64,000 bases of DNA from an uncultured Oleiphilus sp. (lineage in GTDB: Bacteria > Pseudomonadota > Gammaproteobacteria > Pseudomonadales > Oleiphilaceae), in assembly GCA_913020045.1 (NCBI GenBank), contig CAJWBE010000012.1, positions 35,783 through 99,782 of the forward strand. The letters are read 5' to 3'. The notes beneath the pieces are model-generated. The model was not told the origin of the DNA and ran no database searches. It saw only the letters and a list, made by a program, of their open reading frames with translations. Positions 1 to 7,688 of this stretch are shown in pieces. The number at the start of each line of letters is the position of its first letter. Position 1 is the stretch's first letter. The translations under genes and the position numbers were made by a program.

Positions 1-116
1 GTTGCGGGTTTTTTGTTGAGCACATCGACTAAGAGTTGAGTGCTACCTTTAATGAGCGCTTGCTTTTGTTCGCTAGTAACGCCTTCATCCGTTATTTTGA
101 TATTTACATATGGCAT
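1..116 (-). CDS. Tautomerase family protein, partial (C-terminus outside window)
   Basis: This minus-strand gene is absent from the ORF track because it runs off the left edge. It begins MPYVNIKITDEGVTSEQK, the N-terminus of 4-oxalocrotonate tautomerase-like proteins. In that family Pro1, exposed after Met removal, is the catalytic base for keto-enol tautomerisation. A clear Shine-Dalgarno (GAGGAAA) lies 5-11 bases upstream of the ATG at 116. It is the last visible member of a minus-strand set (GST, NTF2-like, DsbA-like, tautomerase) diverging from a LysR gene. Only 38 residues are visible, so the subfamily and substrate cannot be given. Confidence 0.8.
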   Translation of the reverse strand, partial: MPYVNIKITDEGVTSEQKQALIKGSTQLLVDVLNKKPA

Positions 117-179
117 GGTGTTTCCTCTTTTTTGGAGTCATGGGTTTTATTTGCAATAGCATGGCTTGACTGTATCGTT

Positions 180-809
180 TTAGTGCAGGCTTTTTATTGT
201 CTGTTCAAAGTATTCAACCGAATTAGAGCCACTCACCAACTTATTTTCGTTAAAAATAAATGCAGGCACACTCGTTAGCCCTAATTGATCAACACGTTTT
301 TGCTTACGTCGCATTTGATGATCTACCTCATGCGACATAACTGTTAGTTCTGCTGAAGAATTGTCCGGGACCAATTTTTCAGCTAACCCCAGCAGTACTT
401 GGGTGTTACTAATATCAAGGCCTCGTTCAAAATACGCACCAATCAGCAATTCGTTCATGGCCTGTTGTTTGTTGTGTGCTTCGCTCCAATGTATCAATCG
501 GTGTGCTTTGTTACTGTTGTAGTAACGGGTGCGTTTAGAGAAGTCCATAGCTACACCGGCTTGCCCAGCCGCCGCTAATAGGTGTATACGATATTCTTGG
601 CGCTTCAATTGCGTCCATTGGTAACGCCGAGAAAGGTACTCATCGATATTCTCACCGTTTGGCCCCATATCAGGGTTAAGTTCCGATGGTAAAAAAAAGA
701 TATTTGCGTCAATGTTCAGGTTACGAAGAGCTTGCTGTAAATTAGCGTATCCAATTGGGCACCAAGAGCAGACTACGTCGTGCACCATTTCTATTTTGAG
801 GTTTTTCAC
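180..809 (-). CDS. DsbA/FrnE-family thiol oxidoreductase
   Basis: A 209-residue protein of the thioredoxin-fold DSBA-like family (FrnE and 2-hydroxychromene-2-carboxylate isomerase relatives). The CxxC-type redox motif CSWC is near residue 14 and the cis-proline loop reads SVPAF near residue 180, with the expected helical insertion between. There is no signal peptide, so it should act in the cytoplasm, unlike true DsbA. The start is a GTG at 809 whose GTGA overlaps the TGA of the upstream NTF2-like gene, which implies translational coupling. Its neighbours suggest a role in thiol or electrophile handling; the partner protein is unknown. Confidence 0.85.
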   Translation of the reverse strand: MKNLKIEMVHDVVCSWCPIGYANLQQALRNLNIDANIFFLPSELNPDMGPNGENIDEYLSRRYQWTQLKRQEYRIHLLAAAGQAGVAMDFSKRTRYYNSNKAHRLIHWSEAHNKQQAMNELLIGAYFERGLDISNTQVLLGLAEKLVPDNSSAELTVMSHEVDHQMRRKQKRVDQLGLTSVPAFIFNENKLVSGSNSVEYFEQTIKSLH

Positions 810-1201
810 GAATTATCCTCCTGCAAATCTGTGTACATTTTATTGACGATTAACCAGCATCCGTTTTCTTTCAGCAGCCCCAGATAATCCATATAGAAAT
901 GATCGAATAGTGGGCATTCCAGTTTCACCATGGCTTGGTCTTGTATAATCTCGATAGAGAGTAGCTTGAACTCGAAACACCTTTCTTCCTTATGAGGTAC
1001 TGGCCGAGTGGCAACTGCGCTAAGCCATTCTTCAAGACTGCGGCGTAAACCAGGTGCTTTTAAAAATGCGTCAGCGTGAAAGATACGTCTCAACTTTTCT
1101 ACATCGCCGAAATGTAAACCATCGCAGTAGTCGGCTATGAGAGCAATTACTAAGTTGAATTCATTTACACCTAAGTTGTCGGAAGATGTCGTATTTCCCA
1201 T
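806..1201 (-). CDS. NTF2-like (SnoaL/lumazine-binding-like) small protein
   Basis: A 131-residue protein with the cone-shaped NTF2-like pattern: an N-terminal helix pair (LIADYCDGLHFGDVEKLRRIF), then beta strands ending in HFYMDYLGLLKENGCWLIVNK. It resembles the putative lumazine-binding subgroup of this superfamily. Some members bind or isomerise small hydrophobic molecules; a specific substrate cannot be read from the sequence. GAGGAAAC precedes the ATG at 1201. It lies between GST and the DsbA-like gene, overlapping the latter by 4 bases, so it is an operon member. Confidence 0.75.
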   Translation of the reverse strand: MGNTTSSDNLGVNEFNLVIALIADYCDGLHFGDVEKLRRIFHADAFLKAPGLRRSLEEWLSAVATRPVPHKEERCFEFKLLSIEIIQDQAMVKLECPLFDHFYMDYLGLLKENGCWLIVNKMYTDLQEDNS

Positions 1202-1264
1202 AATAGTTTCCTCGAATCATTGCCCTTCTAGAGCAATGATTGAACTAGCAAGTGTGTGGGTCGA

Positions 1265-1873
1265 CTAGGAAGCGGAGTGTTGCTCCTCGGCCGCTAACGC
1301 TCGCTGAAAACTCGGTCTCAATAAAACGGTTTCCACCATTTTCTCGGAATTGGCGCCTAGCGTAATATTAACGGGAAAGCTTTTTCCCCAGCGTGAATAA
1401 ACTGCTAGCAAAACATCTGCAGCGGAAGGTTCGTCGCCGCCAAGAAACTCCTGATCTGACAATTGCTTCTCTACCACTTGCCATAGAGCGTTGATAGCTT
1501 GTTCCGCGGCTCTGAAGGCTGACTGTTTAGCCTTCTCGTCATTGATATTTTGATCAATAAAAAATAAAAGGCTGTATTTAGGGTGCATGGTGGCATTGGC
1601 AAACATGATGTCTTGGATCGCCTGTTCACGCGCGGTTCCTGTAGTCGGTAACATGGTGTTTTGGTGTTTGTTAAGTAGGTATAACAGAATAGCGGCTCCC
1701 TCCCGCAGTGATCTGCTGTCATCAAAGAGAACTGGAACACTTCCAACAGGGTTTATTTCGGTGAAGTGATCCACCTTTCGCTTATCAATAATTTCAACTT
1801 CTTGGCCTAACTCATGGAGAACGACTTGAGTCGCTAGGGAGCAAGCGCTTGGGAGGTAATATAGTGTGTACAT
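1265..1873 (-). CDS. Glutathione S-transferase, beta/GstA-like
   Basis: A 202-residue glutathione S-transferase. The N-terminus MYTLYYLPSACSLATQVV matches the beta-class pattern YxxPxACS, in which a Tyr and a Cys line the glutathione site. The NPVGSVPVL cis-Pro segment and the R-E-G-A-A-I-L-L-Y-L helix complete the thioredoxin-like domain; an all-helical C-terminal domain follows. The ORF track starts five codons earlier (1888), but that ATG overlaps the Shine-Dalgarno GAGGA that fits the ATG at 1873. First gene of the minus-strand set facing the LysR gene at 2065. Confidence 0.88.
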   Translation of the reverse strand: MYTLYYLPSACSLATQVVLHELGQEVEIIDKRKVDHFTEINPVGSVPVLFDDSRSLREGAAILLYLLNKHQNTMLPTTGTAREQAIQDIMFANATMHPKYSLLFFIDQNINDEKAKQSAFRAAEQAINALWQVVEKQLSDQEFLGGDEPSAADVLLAVYSRWGKSFPVNITLGANSEKMVETVLLRPSFQRALAAEEQHSAS

Positions 1874-2064
1874 TCTGCTAATCCTCATTAAATTCAGAGA
1901 TATGTTGCGTACCTGTCGCTTAAAAGCTTCCTGACAGCGACAAAACAGAGCTTACCTCTGTAATTAATGTGCATATATATCTACAATAAGAACTAAATGT
2001 TTCCATATTGAGAACAGTTTGGCGACCTATCAGCCCTGAATAAATAGTTTTATGAGTCAATTTC
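1874..2064. promoter_or_regulatory. Divergent intergenic region between GST operon and lysR
   Basis: A 191-base AT-rich gap separates the divergent GST set and the LysR-type regulator. This is the usual layout in which a LysR protein binds the shared region and controls the facing operon and itself. I did not identify a convincing T-N11-A palindrome by eye, so the operator is not placed. Confidence 0.4.
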
Positions 2065-2940
2065 GTGAATAAACTGAGAGCAATCCAATTATTTGTGCGC
2101 CTGGCGGATTTAGGGAGCTTTACCCGCGTAGCAGAGCAATCCAATTTCTCCAAATCCATGATTAGTAAAGAAATAAGTCGCCTTGAAGCAGAAATAGGTG
2201 CTCGTTTACTGCACCGTTCAACACGTAATGTCCAGCTTACGCATGTTGGTGAGGGCTATTTGCAAAGAGCTCGAGAAATTCTGGAAAAGCTGGATGATGC
2301 AGATAATTTTGTGCAGGACTTGCAACAGCATCCCCGAGGGAAGCTAAAGATAAATGCTCCTATGGCGCTGGGTATTACTGACTTATCGGCATTATTTGCT
2401 GATTTTATGGAGGCTTATCCAGATATCGAGTTAGATATTCACTTGGGCGATGAAAATATTGATCTAGTAGAACAGGGTTTTGATTTAGGCTTTCGGGCAT
2501 CTGGTTTTCCAATAGAATCGAACTATGTTGGCCGCCCACTAACTCGCTTTAAGTACCATGTGTGCGTGGGGCCAGAATATTTTAAGCATCATCCAGCAAT
2601 TAACTTGCCCCAAGATATAAAAGGGCACAATTGCTTTGTCTACAGTTATTTCCAAGGGAAAGATATGTGGCCAATTGAGGACGGTGTCACCGTTCAAGGA
2701 ACACTGCGTGTTAACAATACGATGTTTATGATGGAGTTAATCAAGCGGGGTCAAGGGATTGGTTTTATTCCAGACTTTGTTTGTCGTGAGGCCTTAGAAA
2801 AAGGTGAGGTTGTTGAGGTTTTGGCTGATTCGAAGAAGCCCAATCTCATACTTTACGCCTTGTATCCTGCGCGACATTTTGTGCCGTCAAAAATTGTTCA
2901 ATGTATAGAATATCTTGAGCAGTGGTTTGCTGAAAAGTAG
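2065..2940 (+). CDS. LysR-family transcriptional regulator
   Basis: A 291-residue LysR regulator. Residues 1-60 form the winged helix-turn-helix (FVRLADLGSFTRVAEQ...SKEISRLEAEIG); the rest is the periplasmic-binding-like effector domain of the CrgA/DmlR type (LKINAPMALG, GFRASGFP). The start is a GTG; the nearby ATG at 2052 hits a stop after six codons. It diverges from the GST/NTF2/DsbA-like/tautomerase set and is the obvious candidate regulator of it. The effector is unknown. Confidence 0.9.
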   Translation: MNKLRAIQLFVRLADLGSFTRVAEQSNFSKSMISKEISRLEAEIGARLLHRSTRNVQLTHVGEGYLQRAREILEKLDDADNFVQDLQQHPRGKLKINAPMALGITDLSALFADFMEAYPDIELDIHLGDENIDLVEQGFDLGFRASGFPIESNYVGRPLTRFKYHVCVGPEYFKHHPAINLPQDIKGHNCFVYSYFQGKDMWPIEDGVTVQGTLRVNNTMFMMELIKRGQGIGFIPDFVCREALEKGEVVEVLADSKKPNLILYALYPARHFVPSKIVQCIEYLEQWFAEK

Positions 2941-3396
2941 CATCATCTCGGGTTTTGCAATAATTTCGAGGAAATCAGTCTTTTAGTTATCTTTGCTGAT
3001 TGGTAAATGTTTAAGTTGGAAAGCGCTGATAAGCGTTTGGCGAATTTTTAAAATCAGAAGTCATAGCTAAATTCGCTATTGGCGAGCGTTATAGTGGTGC
3101 CTAGCAATCGAAGGATTCTCCATCGATATGCGCCTACAGCAACTGCAGCTTGCCCTTTTAGGGTGGGTACTTAGCCCTATCTCTATTTTAGAGTTACATC
3201 AAACTGAAGTTGTAATCCCCCCCAAGAAAATAATCGCTAGTTAACAAGTAGACTTTCATTCGACGTATCTTAAGGAAGCTTTACCATTGAGTGGCGAATG
3301 ATCGTTCGTACTTAAAAAAGATAAGCAAAAAAAAGCGCCACGGGGAGTGGCGCAAATGGGCGTCCATGCGATGAAAGGGCTTCTCAAAACTAAGTC
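2941..3396. other. Intergenic region, no convincing gene
   Basis: A 456-base stretch between the lysR stop and a small minus-strand gene. It contains one short plus-strand reading frame (38 codons from 3128) with no recognisable similarity, which I do not call, and a terminator for the minus-strand gene at its right end. Confidence 0.5.
3327..3353 (-). terminator. Rho-independent terminator of the 3397-3693 gene
   Basis: GCGCCAC (3335-3341) pairs with GTGGCGC (3347-3353) over a 5-base loop. On the minus strand the stem is followed by an eight-base T run (A run at 3327-3334). It sits 43 bases downstream of the stop of the small secreted protein. Confidence 0.85.
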
Positions 3397-3693
3397 TTAA
3401 TTATTACTACCAAATACAAGGTACTTGCGCTGATGAGCCGTCTTTTGGGGATACTCTTTCAGTGCGAAACCTCCTGTGTACTTGAGCTTGTGCGCAGGGA
3501 TGTCTGATGAGGACTCGCTCATCCCTACCATGTGCGTCACTGCGCTCTGGTGAGGGCTCATATGCTGTTCTGAATGACTAATCTTGAGCTTCCGATGTTC
3601 GTTTAATCTATCTGCCTGTCCTTCTGCCATTGCATTCAATGACACCACTAGGCAAACCGCTAAAGCGCTAAATTTACTTAATTTTAAACTCAT
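3397..3693 (-). CDS. Small secreted protein of unknown function
   Basis: A 98-residue protein with a clean Sec signal peptide: MSLKLSKFSALAVCLVVS then cleavage expected after NAMA. The mature part is about 75 residues, rich in His, Ser and Lys, with no cysteine and no domain I recognise. It has its own terminator, so it is probably monocistronic. The His/Met-rich part (SEQHMSPHQSAVTHMVGMSES) could bind a metal, but that is only a compositional guess. Confidence 0.65.
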   Translation of the reverse strand: MSLKLSKFSALAVCLVVSLNAMAEGQADRLNEHRKLKISHSEQHMSPHQSAVTHMVGMSESSSDIPAHKLKYTGGFALKEYPQKTAHQRKYLVFGSNN

Positions 3694-3820
3694 AATCGTA
3701 TCCTTTTTCTGTTCGTAAGTTGTCGTGGCGACGTCAATCTAAATGGGGCGCCACAAGTGAGTAAGTGCTACTCGTTTTTTCAAAGCCTTGTTCGACAGAT
3801 GGCGAAACAGTGCGAGCCAT

Positions 3821-4432
3821 CTACGCCAATAAGCCGACTTCAGTTTTTGCCATCCCGACATAACCAGGAAGGCCTTCGATGCGCGTCAGCCAGGATTGCA
3901 CATTGGGGTAAGAGGCGAGTGATACGCCGCCTTCCGGTGCGTGAGCGATATAGGTATATAAGGCAATATCCGCAATGGAAGCTTGCTCTGTCGCAACCCA
4001 CTGACGCTCTGCCAAGTGGCCATTCAATACGGTAAGTAAATCGTGGCTATTTGTTATGGCGACTTTGTGATCGAGGCCAGCATTGAACACATTCACCAAG
4101 CGAGCAGCGCCCGGACCTTCAACCAGCTCTTTGGTTGAGATAGCCAACCACTCTTGAATATGCGCGACTGAGAGAGCATCACTGGGGTACCAATGTGGTC
4201 CGTACTGACGCGCTAAGTAAGCAATGATTGCGTTGGAATCACGAATAACGTGGCCTTTATCTTCTAACACTGGCACGTGATGGAAGGGGTTGAGTGCGAG
4301 AAACTCATCCGAGTTTTGCTCGCCTTGTCCTAGTGCCACTTCATGTCGTTCATAGTCGAGACCGAGTAAAGAAAGCATTAGGCGCACTTTGTGTGCATGG
4401 CCGGAAATCGGGAAGTCATAAAGCTTAATCAT
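3821..4432 (-). CDS. Glutathione S-transferase
   Basis: A 203-residue GST. The N-terminal thioredoxin-like domain carries FPISGHAHKVRLMLSLL, the cis-Pro stretch HHVPVLED and the glutathione-contacting RDSNAIIAYLA; an all-helical domain follows. RBS AGGAG precedes the ATG. It is a clear paralogue of the GST at 33765 (shared SGHxH, GPGAARL and YxAHAPEG segments), and both sit in a module with MAPEG and PNPOx-like genes. The divergent gap to the HPP gene carries a perfect 18-bp palindrome, the likely operator of the TetR encoded at 6089. Confidence 0.9.
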   Translation of the reverse strand: MIKLYDFPISGHAHKVRLMLSLLGLDYERHEVALGQGEQNSDEFLALNPFHHVPVLEDKGHVIRDSNAIIAYLARQYGPHWYPSDALSVAHIQEWLAISTKELVEGPGAARLVNVFNAGLDHKVAITNSHDLLTVLNGHLAERQWVATEQASIADIALYTYIAHAPEGGVSLASYPNVQSWLTRIEGLPGYVGMAKTEVGLLA

Positions 4433-4785
4433 TGTTGTCTCCTGTATGCGCGGTGGCCGTCTTTACACTCTGTTGCGTGTGTGCCAACAGCTACCCAAAC
4501 GTTTTAGCTGATGCTGTGCTCTGCAAGAGAGTGCATTCGGGGTGATAGAGCGACCGTCTTTGGCAAATGTTCCAAAAAAATAAAATAATAAATAATTTGA
4601 CATGAACAGATCTGTTCATCTAATCTTCAGGTCAAGAGTACAGATCGGTACACTTTGTGTATTGGTCGGCGCATGTTCTACACAAATTATGAATAGGGCA
4701 TGACAGCGGTAACGCGCAGTAAAACGATCTCTACTCTGTTGACGATTTAACCGCCTGAAGATTTAGGCCGCAGTGGAGATAAGGA
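4433..4785. promoter_or_regulatory. Divergent promoter region between GST and HPP genes
   Basis: A 353-base AT-rich region between divergent genes. It contains the palindromic operator at 4602-4619 (listed separately) and an A/T-rich tract just before it. No coding potential is apparent. Confidence 0.5.
4602..4619. promoter_or_regulatory. Palindromic operator, copy 1 (putative TetR site)
   Basis: ATGAACAGATCTGTTCAT is a perfect 18-bp palindrome. The same TGAACAG-N2-CTGTTCA core occurs at 6014-6029, 14649-14664 and, with one mismatch, at 18052-18067. It lies between the divergent GST and HPP genes and could control both. Confidence 0.7.
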
Positions 4786-5256
4786 ATGAGCAGTAAACAA
4801 ATACAGACCGCGATCATGTCAGGGTTAGGTGGAGCCATAGGGATATTTTTATTGGCCGTACTGACTGAAAGAGGAGGCACGTTGCTGCTCATGGCGCCAT
4901 TCGGTGCTAGCTGTGTCTTGTTGTTTTCTGTTCCAAATAGTCCTTTGTCTCAGCCAGTCAATGTTGTCGGTGGGCACTTGGTGTCTTCCGCGATTGGCGT
5001 AGTCCTAGTGTTGTTGGTTCCTCCATCTTCCCTTGCACTTGGTGCTGGTGTGGCTTTAGCCATTGCCTTCATGGCTTTGCTTAGAGTTACGCATCCACCG
5101 GCTGGCGCGGATCCTATCGTCATTATATTGGGTGCAAAGGGGCTTAGTTTCCTGCTGTTTCCCGTACTCACTGGCAGTGTATCTCTGGTGCTGATTGCAT
5201 GTCTGTATCACCGCTTTTTGGGAACTGCTCGGTATCCATTTTCAGAACAAAACTAG
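4786..5256 (+). CDS. HPP family membrane protein
   Basis: A 156-residue integral membrane protein with four hydrophobic segments and the family signature HPPAGADP near residue 106. HPP proteins are small four-helix membrane proteins; some are implicated in nitrite transport, but substrate assignment here would be a guess. The start at 4786 follows GGAGATAAGGA. The stop is 23 bases before the sigma factor start, so the two genes are probably co-transcribed. A decayed copy of the 3' end of this gene occurs at about 13855-13937, upstream of the second sigma gene. Confidence 0.88.
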   Translation: MSSKQIQTAIMSGLGGAIGIFLLAVLTERGGTLLLMAPFGASCVLLFSVPNSPLSQPVNVVGGHLVSSAIGVVLVLLVPPSSLALGAGVALAIAFMALLRVTHPPAGADPIVIILGAKGLSFLLFPVLTGSVSLVLIACLYHRFLGTARYPFSEQN

Positions 5257-5279
5257 GTTTAATTAAACCGGAGGTGATC

Positions 5280-5993
5280 ATGTCAGTTGCAACACTTAAC
5301 TCGTTAAATATCTTAAATGGCGCACCTGCTAACCCAGCAGAAGCGGGGCTGTTTAACTTAAAACTCAGGGAACGAAGAACGAACGAAACAAATAAGCCTA
5401 CGCGTTCGAAAGCTTCGAATAGACCCTTAACTGACAGCGACGTATCGTTAGTTAATCGAACACTGGATGGCAATAAGAAGGCCTTCGATATGTTGGTAAT
5501 CAAGTATCAAACTCGGATTTCACGCTTGGTTTCTGTGTACATTCAGGACTTTGATGCGGCTCGAGATGTCGTGCAAGAGACCTTCATCCGCGCATATAAC
5601 GCCTTGCATAACTATCGTCGAGAAAGTCAGTTTTATACCTGGTTGTATCGAATCGCCGTCAACACTTCGTACAACTACCTCAAATCCAACAAGAGTTGGC
5701 TGACGCGAATGGAGTCGATGGAAGGGAATGTCCAAGCGGAACAAGCTGAGTCCCAGTATCTAGACCCAGAACATTCTTATCAAAATGACGATTTACGAGA
5801 CGGTATTCAGCGGGCTGTGGCTCAGCTGCCAATGGATTTGCGTTGCGTGTTACTGTTGCGAGAAATGGAGGGAATGACTTACGAACAAATCGCCGAGATT
5901 GTGGGTTGTGAATTAGGGACGGTTAAGTCGAGAATTTCTCGGGCACGTGAGCGTATCGTTCAAAAAACAGAGCATTTGTATGAACGAAGATAA
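5280..5993 (+). CDS. RNA polymerase ECF sigma factor, RpoE/AlgU type (copy 1)
   Basis: A 237-residue ECF sigma factor. Region 2 reads FDMLVIKYQTRISRLVSVYI...DVVQETFIRAY...FYTWLYRIAVNT. Region 4 (from about residue 180) reads LRCVLLLREMEGMTYEQIAEI...GTVKSRISRARE. I place the start at 5280 rather than 5199 because GGAGGTGATC directly precedes this ATG and paralogue 13956 starts the same way (MSVA). About 50 variable residues precede region 2. No RseA-like membrane anti-sigma gene follows; a TetR gene comes next. The cupin protein at 8925 is the only nearby anti-sigma candidate. Confidence 0.9.
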   Translation: MSVATLNSLNILNGAPANPAEAGLFNLKLRERRTNETNKPTRSKASNRPLTDSDVSLVNRTLDGNKKAFDMLVIKYQTRISRLVSVYIQDFDAARDVVQETFIRAYNALHNYRRESQFYTWLYRIAVNTSYNYLKSNKSWLTRMESMEGNVQAEQAESQYLDPEHSYQNDDLRDGIQRAVAQLPMDLRCVLLLREMEGMTYEQIAEIVGCELGTVKSRISRARERIVQKTEHLYERR

Positions 5994-6013
5994 GGATGTA
6001 GCTTTAGATAGAG

Positions 6014-6029
6014 TGAACAGTTCTGTTCA
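6014..6029. promoter_or_regulatory. Palindromic operator, copy 2 (upstream of tetR)
   Basis: TGAACAGTTCTGTTCA has 7-bp arms around two central bases. It is 60 bases before the tetR start and just after the sigma stop, a position expected for autorepression. Confidence 0.75.
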
Positions 6030-6088
6030 AATGTATGTGGGATTATGCGAAGATAGTACGACGCATTTACGCTAACGGTGAGAGAGTC

Positions 6089-6679
6089 ATGGCAGGTTCA
6101 AGAAAAGAGCATTTATTAGAAACGGCTTTGAAGCTATTCAACCAGCATGGTTTCCATGCAACAGGCATTGACCGGGTGCAAGCCGAGTCAGGCGTGTCTA
6201 AAACAACTATGTACAAGTATTTTAGAAATAAGGATGAGTTGATTCGAGCTGTATTAGAGATGCGTCATGAACAATTTGGTAAATGGTTTACTAGTCGTGT
6301 CATTAAAATTTCTCGTGAGAGTTATCCGGATCACCCTTATGGCAAGTTGATGTCGATGTTTGATGCGGTTAGTGAATGGATCCACTCTGACACCTTCTTT
6401 GGGTGCAACTTTATCAACGCCAGTGCAGAATTTTCAGATTTTCAGCATCCCATTCATGTCTATGCGGCGCAACACAAATTGGAATGGTCAGAGTATATTC
6501 GCGGTTGTGTTTCTGGTGTAAGCGAAGCGGAGGCCGATGAAATGGCCAAAGAAATTCTCTTGCTGTTGGATGGTGCGATCGTTTCAGCACATACCACAGG
6601 TTTGAAAGACTCGGCGGAAAGAGCACAGCGGATGATGTTATTGATTCTTCAAAACTCCACCGCTGAGGTCCTGGATTAA
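6089..6679 (+). CDS. TetR-family transcriptional regulator
   Basis: A 196-residue TetR regulator. Residues 1-50 are the DNA-binding domain: RKEHLLETALKLFNQHGFHATGID, recognition helix GVSKTTMYKYFRNKDELIRAV. The C-terminal domain (TFFGCNFINASAEF) resembles the subgroup of electrophile or quinone sensors with a Cys in the ligand domain. The start at 6089 (MAGSRKEH) is supported by the decayed paralogue at 14731, which starts identically. A matching palindrome 60 bases upstream, again before GST/HPP, and before the LpxR-like gene, suggests a local regulon of detoxification and envelope genes. Confidence 0.9.
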   Translation: MAGSRKEHLLETALKLFNQHGFHATGIDRVQAESGVSKTTMYKYFRNKDELIRAVLEMRHEQFGKWFTSRVIKISRESYPDHPYGKLMSMFDAVSEWIHSDTFFGCNFINASAEFSDFQHPIHVYAAQHKLEWSEYIRGCVSGVSEAEADEMAKEILLLLDGAIVSAHTTGLKDSAERAQRMMLLILQNSTAEVLD

Positions 6680-6813
6680 TTCGGGATAGAAACCCATTTT
6701 GTTATAACTTCTTAGTCTGTTCTGGACTCAAAAAAACACGAAACATTAAGCGAGTTTCCTCCGTCAAATAATTGATAGTTAGACTATTTTTTGTTTTTTC
6801 GAGCGGAGGAGCT

Positions 6814-7104
6814 ATGAAAAACCCAAACAACGAATCAGATTCAAATTGCACGTTAACACTTTCTATGAAGTCCCTACTTCGGCACTGGTATCGTAAGCGG
6901 TTTGTACATCGTCAGCATACGATTGAATTGATGAATGCGACTTCTGGCCCTATGGATACTAAAGCATTGGGTATCGTTGCCTTATTGGATGTGGATTCAG
7001 TAATGATGGCCGGCTTGATGGATGCTGAAGAGTGGCAATTTGTGCAGACCTGCCATGCTTACCTTGATGGATACAGCGACGGAAAATCGCGACGTAAAGT
7101 TTAA
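6814..7104 (+). CDS. Hypothetical protein
   Basis: A 96-residue soluble protein that I do not recognise. The start at 6814 follows a strong GGAGGAG; the track's start at 6772 has none. It has a basic N-terminal half (SLLRHWYRKRFVHRQHT) and an acidic/aromatic C-terminal helix (DAEEWQFVQTCHAYLDGYSDGK). It lies between tetR and MAPEG on the same strand with gaps of about 135-145 bases, so it may belong to the same stress-response unit. Confidence 0.6.
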   Translation: MKNPNNESDSNCTLTLSMKSLLRHWYRKRFVHRQHTIELMNATSGPMDTKALGIVALLDVDSVMMAGLMDAEEWQFVQTCHAYLDGYSDGKSRRKV

Positions 7105-7250
7105 GTTATTGTTTTTGGAACAATTTGTTGGCTCAGGTTTACTAACTAGTACGCAGTTGCAGTGCCGAGCCTGAGTAATGATTTGCGGCGTCGGACAAAT
7201 CACATTTCTAGTGAATGCAGCATCACTAAATGCTAGGTAGGAGGCAGGTT

Positions 7251-7640
7251 ATGTCCATTGAAATTTTGATGTTGGTAGCGACAATCAGCCTGCTTTCGGT
7301 GTTGATGCTGATTCAGGGGATGCGTAACTTTTTATTGTTAGGTTTGGGCGTTGTCACGATCAACCAGCGTTACATTGAGCCCTGCGAAAGTTGGCACGAC
7401 CGTTTGAATGGGGCCATTGGCGATCTGATTGAAGCGACAGCAATATTTGCACCGCTCGTAACCATTATGAATCTATTAAGTGTCAATAGTGAGCAGACGG
7501 AGTTTGGCGCGCAGCTATTTTTTGCCTCGTGTGTAGGTCATGCCGTGTTCAGTATTGTTGGTCTTCCTATTGCTCGAGCAGGGGCATGGTTTACTGGCGT
7601 CATGGCAATTTTGTTGATCGCCGCCGTTTTTTTTCACTAG
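7251..7640 (+). CDS. MAPEG family membrane protein
   Basis: A 129-residue protein with four hydrophobic helices matching MAPEG (membrane-associated eicosanoid/glutathione metabolism) proteins: LIQGMRNFLLLGLG, then NQRYIEP..WHDRLNGAIGDLIEATAIFAPL, then GAQLFFASCVGHAVFSIVGLP. The start at 7251 follows TAGGAGGCAGG. It is paralogous to the MAPEG protein at 34431. Family members use glutathione; association with GST and a flavoprotein in both modules supports a role in detoxifying lipophilic electrophiles. Confidence 0.85.
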   Translation: MSIEILMLVATISLLSVLMLIQGMRNFLLLGLGVVTINQRYIEPCESWHDRLNGAIGDLIEATAIFAPLVTIMNLLSVNSEQTEFGAQLFFASCVGHAVFSIVGLPIARAGAWFTGVMAILLIAAVFFH

Positions 7641-7688
7641 AAGTTGTTTGCCAAGATACCTTGTCAACTAGAGAAAAGGCTAAAAATA

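Noticed and set aside
36-278. 80-residue plus-strand ORF at the left edge
   Set aside because: It overlaps the tautomerase and DsbA-like genes on the other strand, has no RBS and no domain; the minus-strand tautomerase explains the sequence.
3128-3244. 38-codon plus-strand frame after the lysR gene
   Set aside because: Weak RBS, no recognisable family and low complexity; not enough to call a gene.
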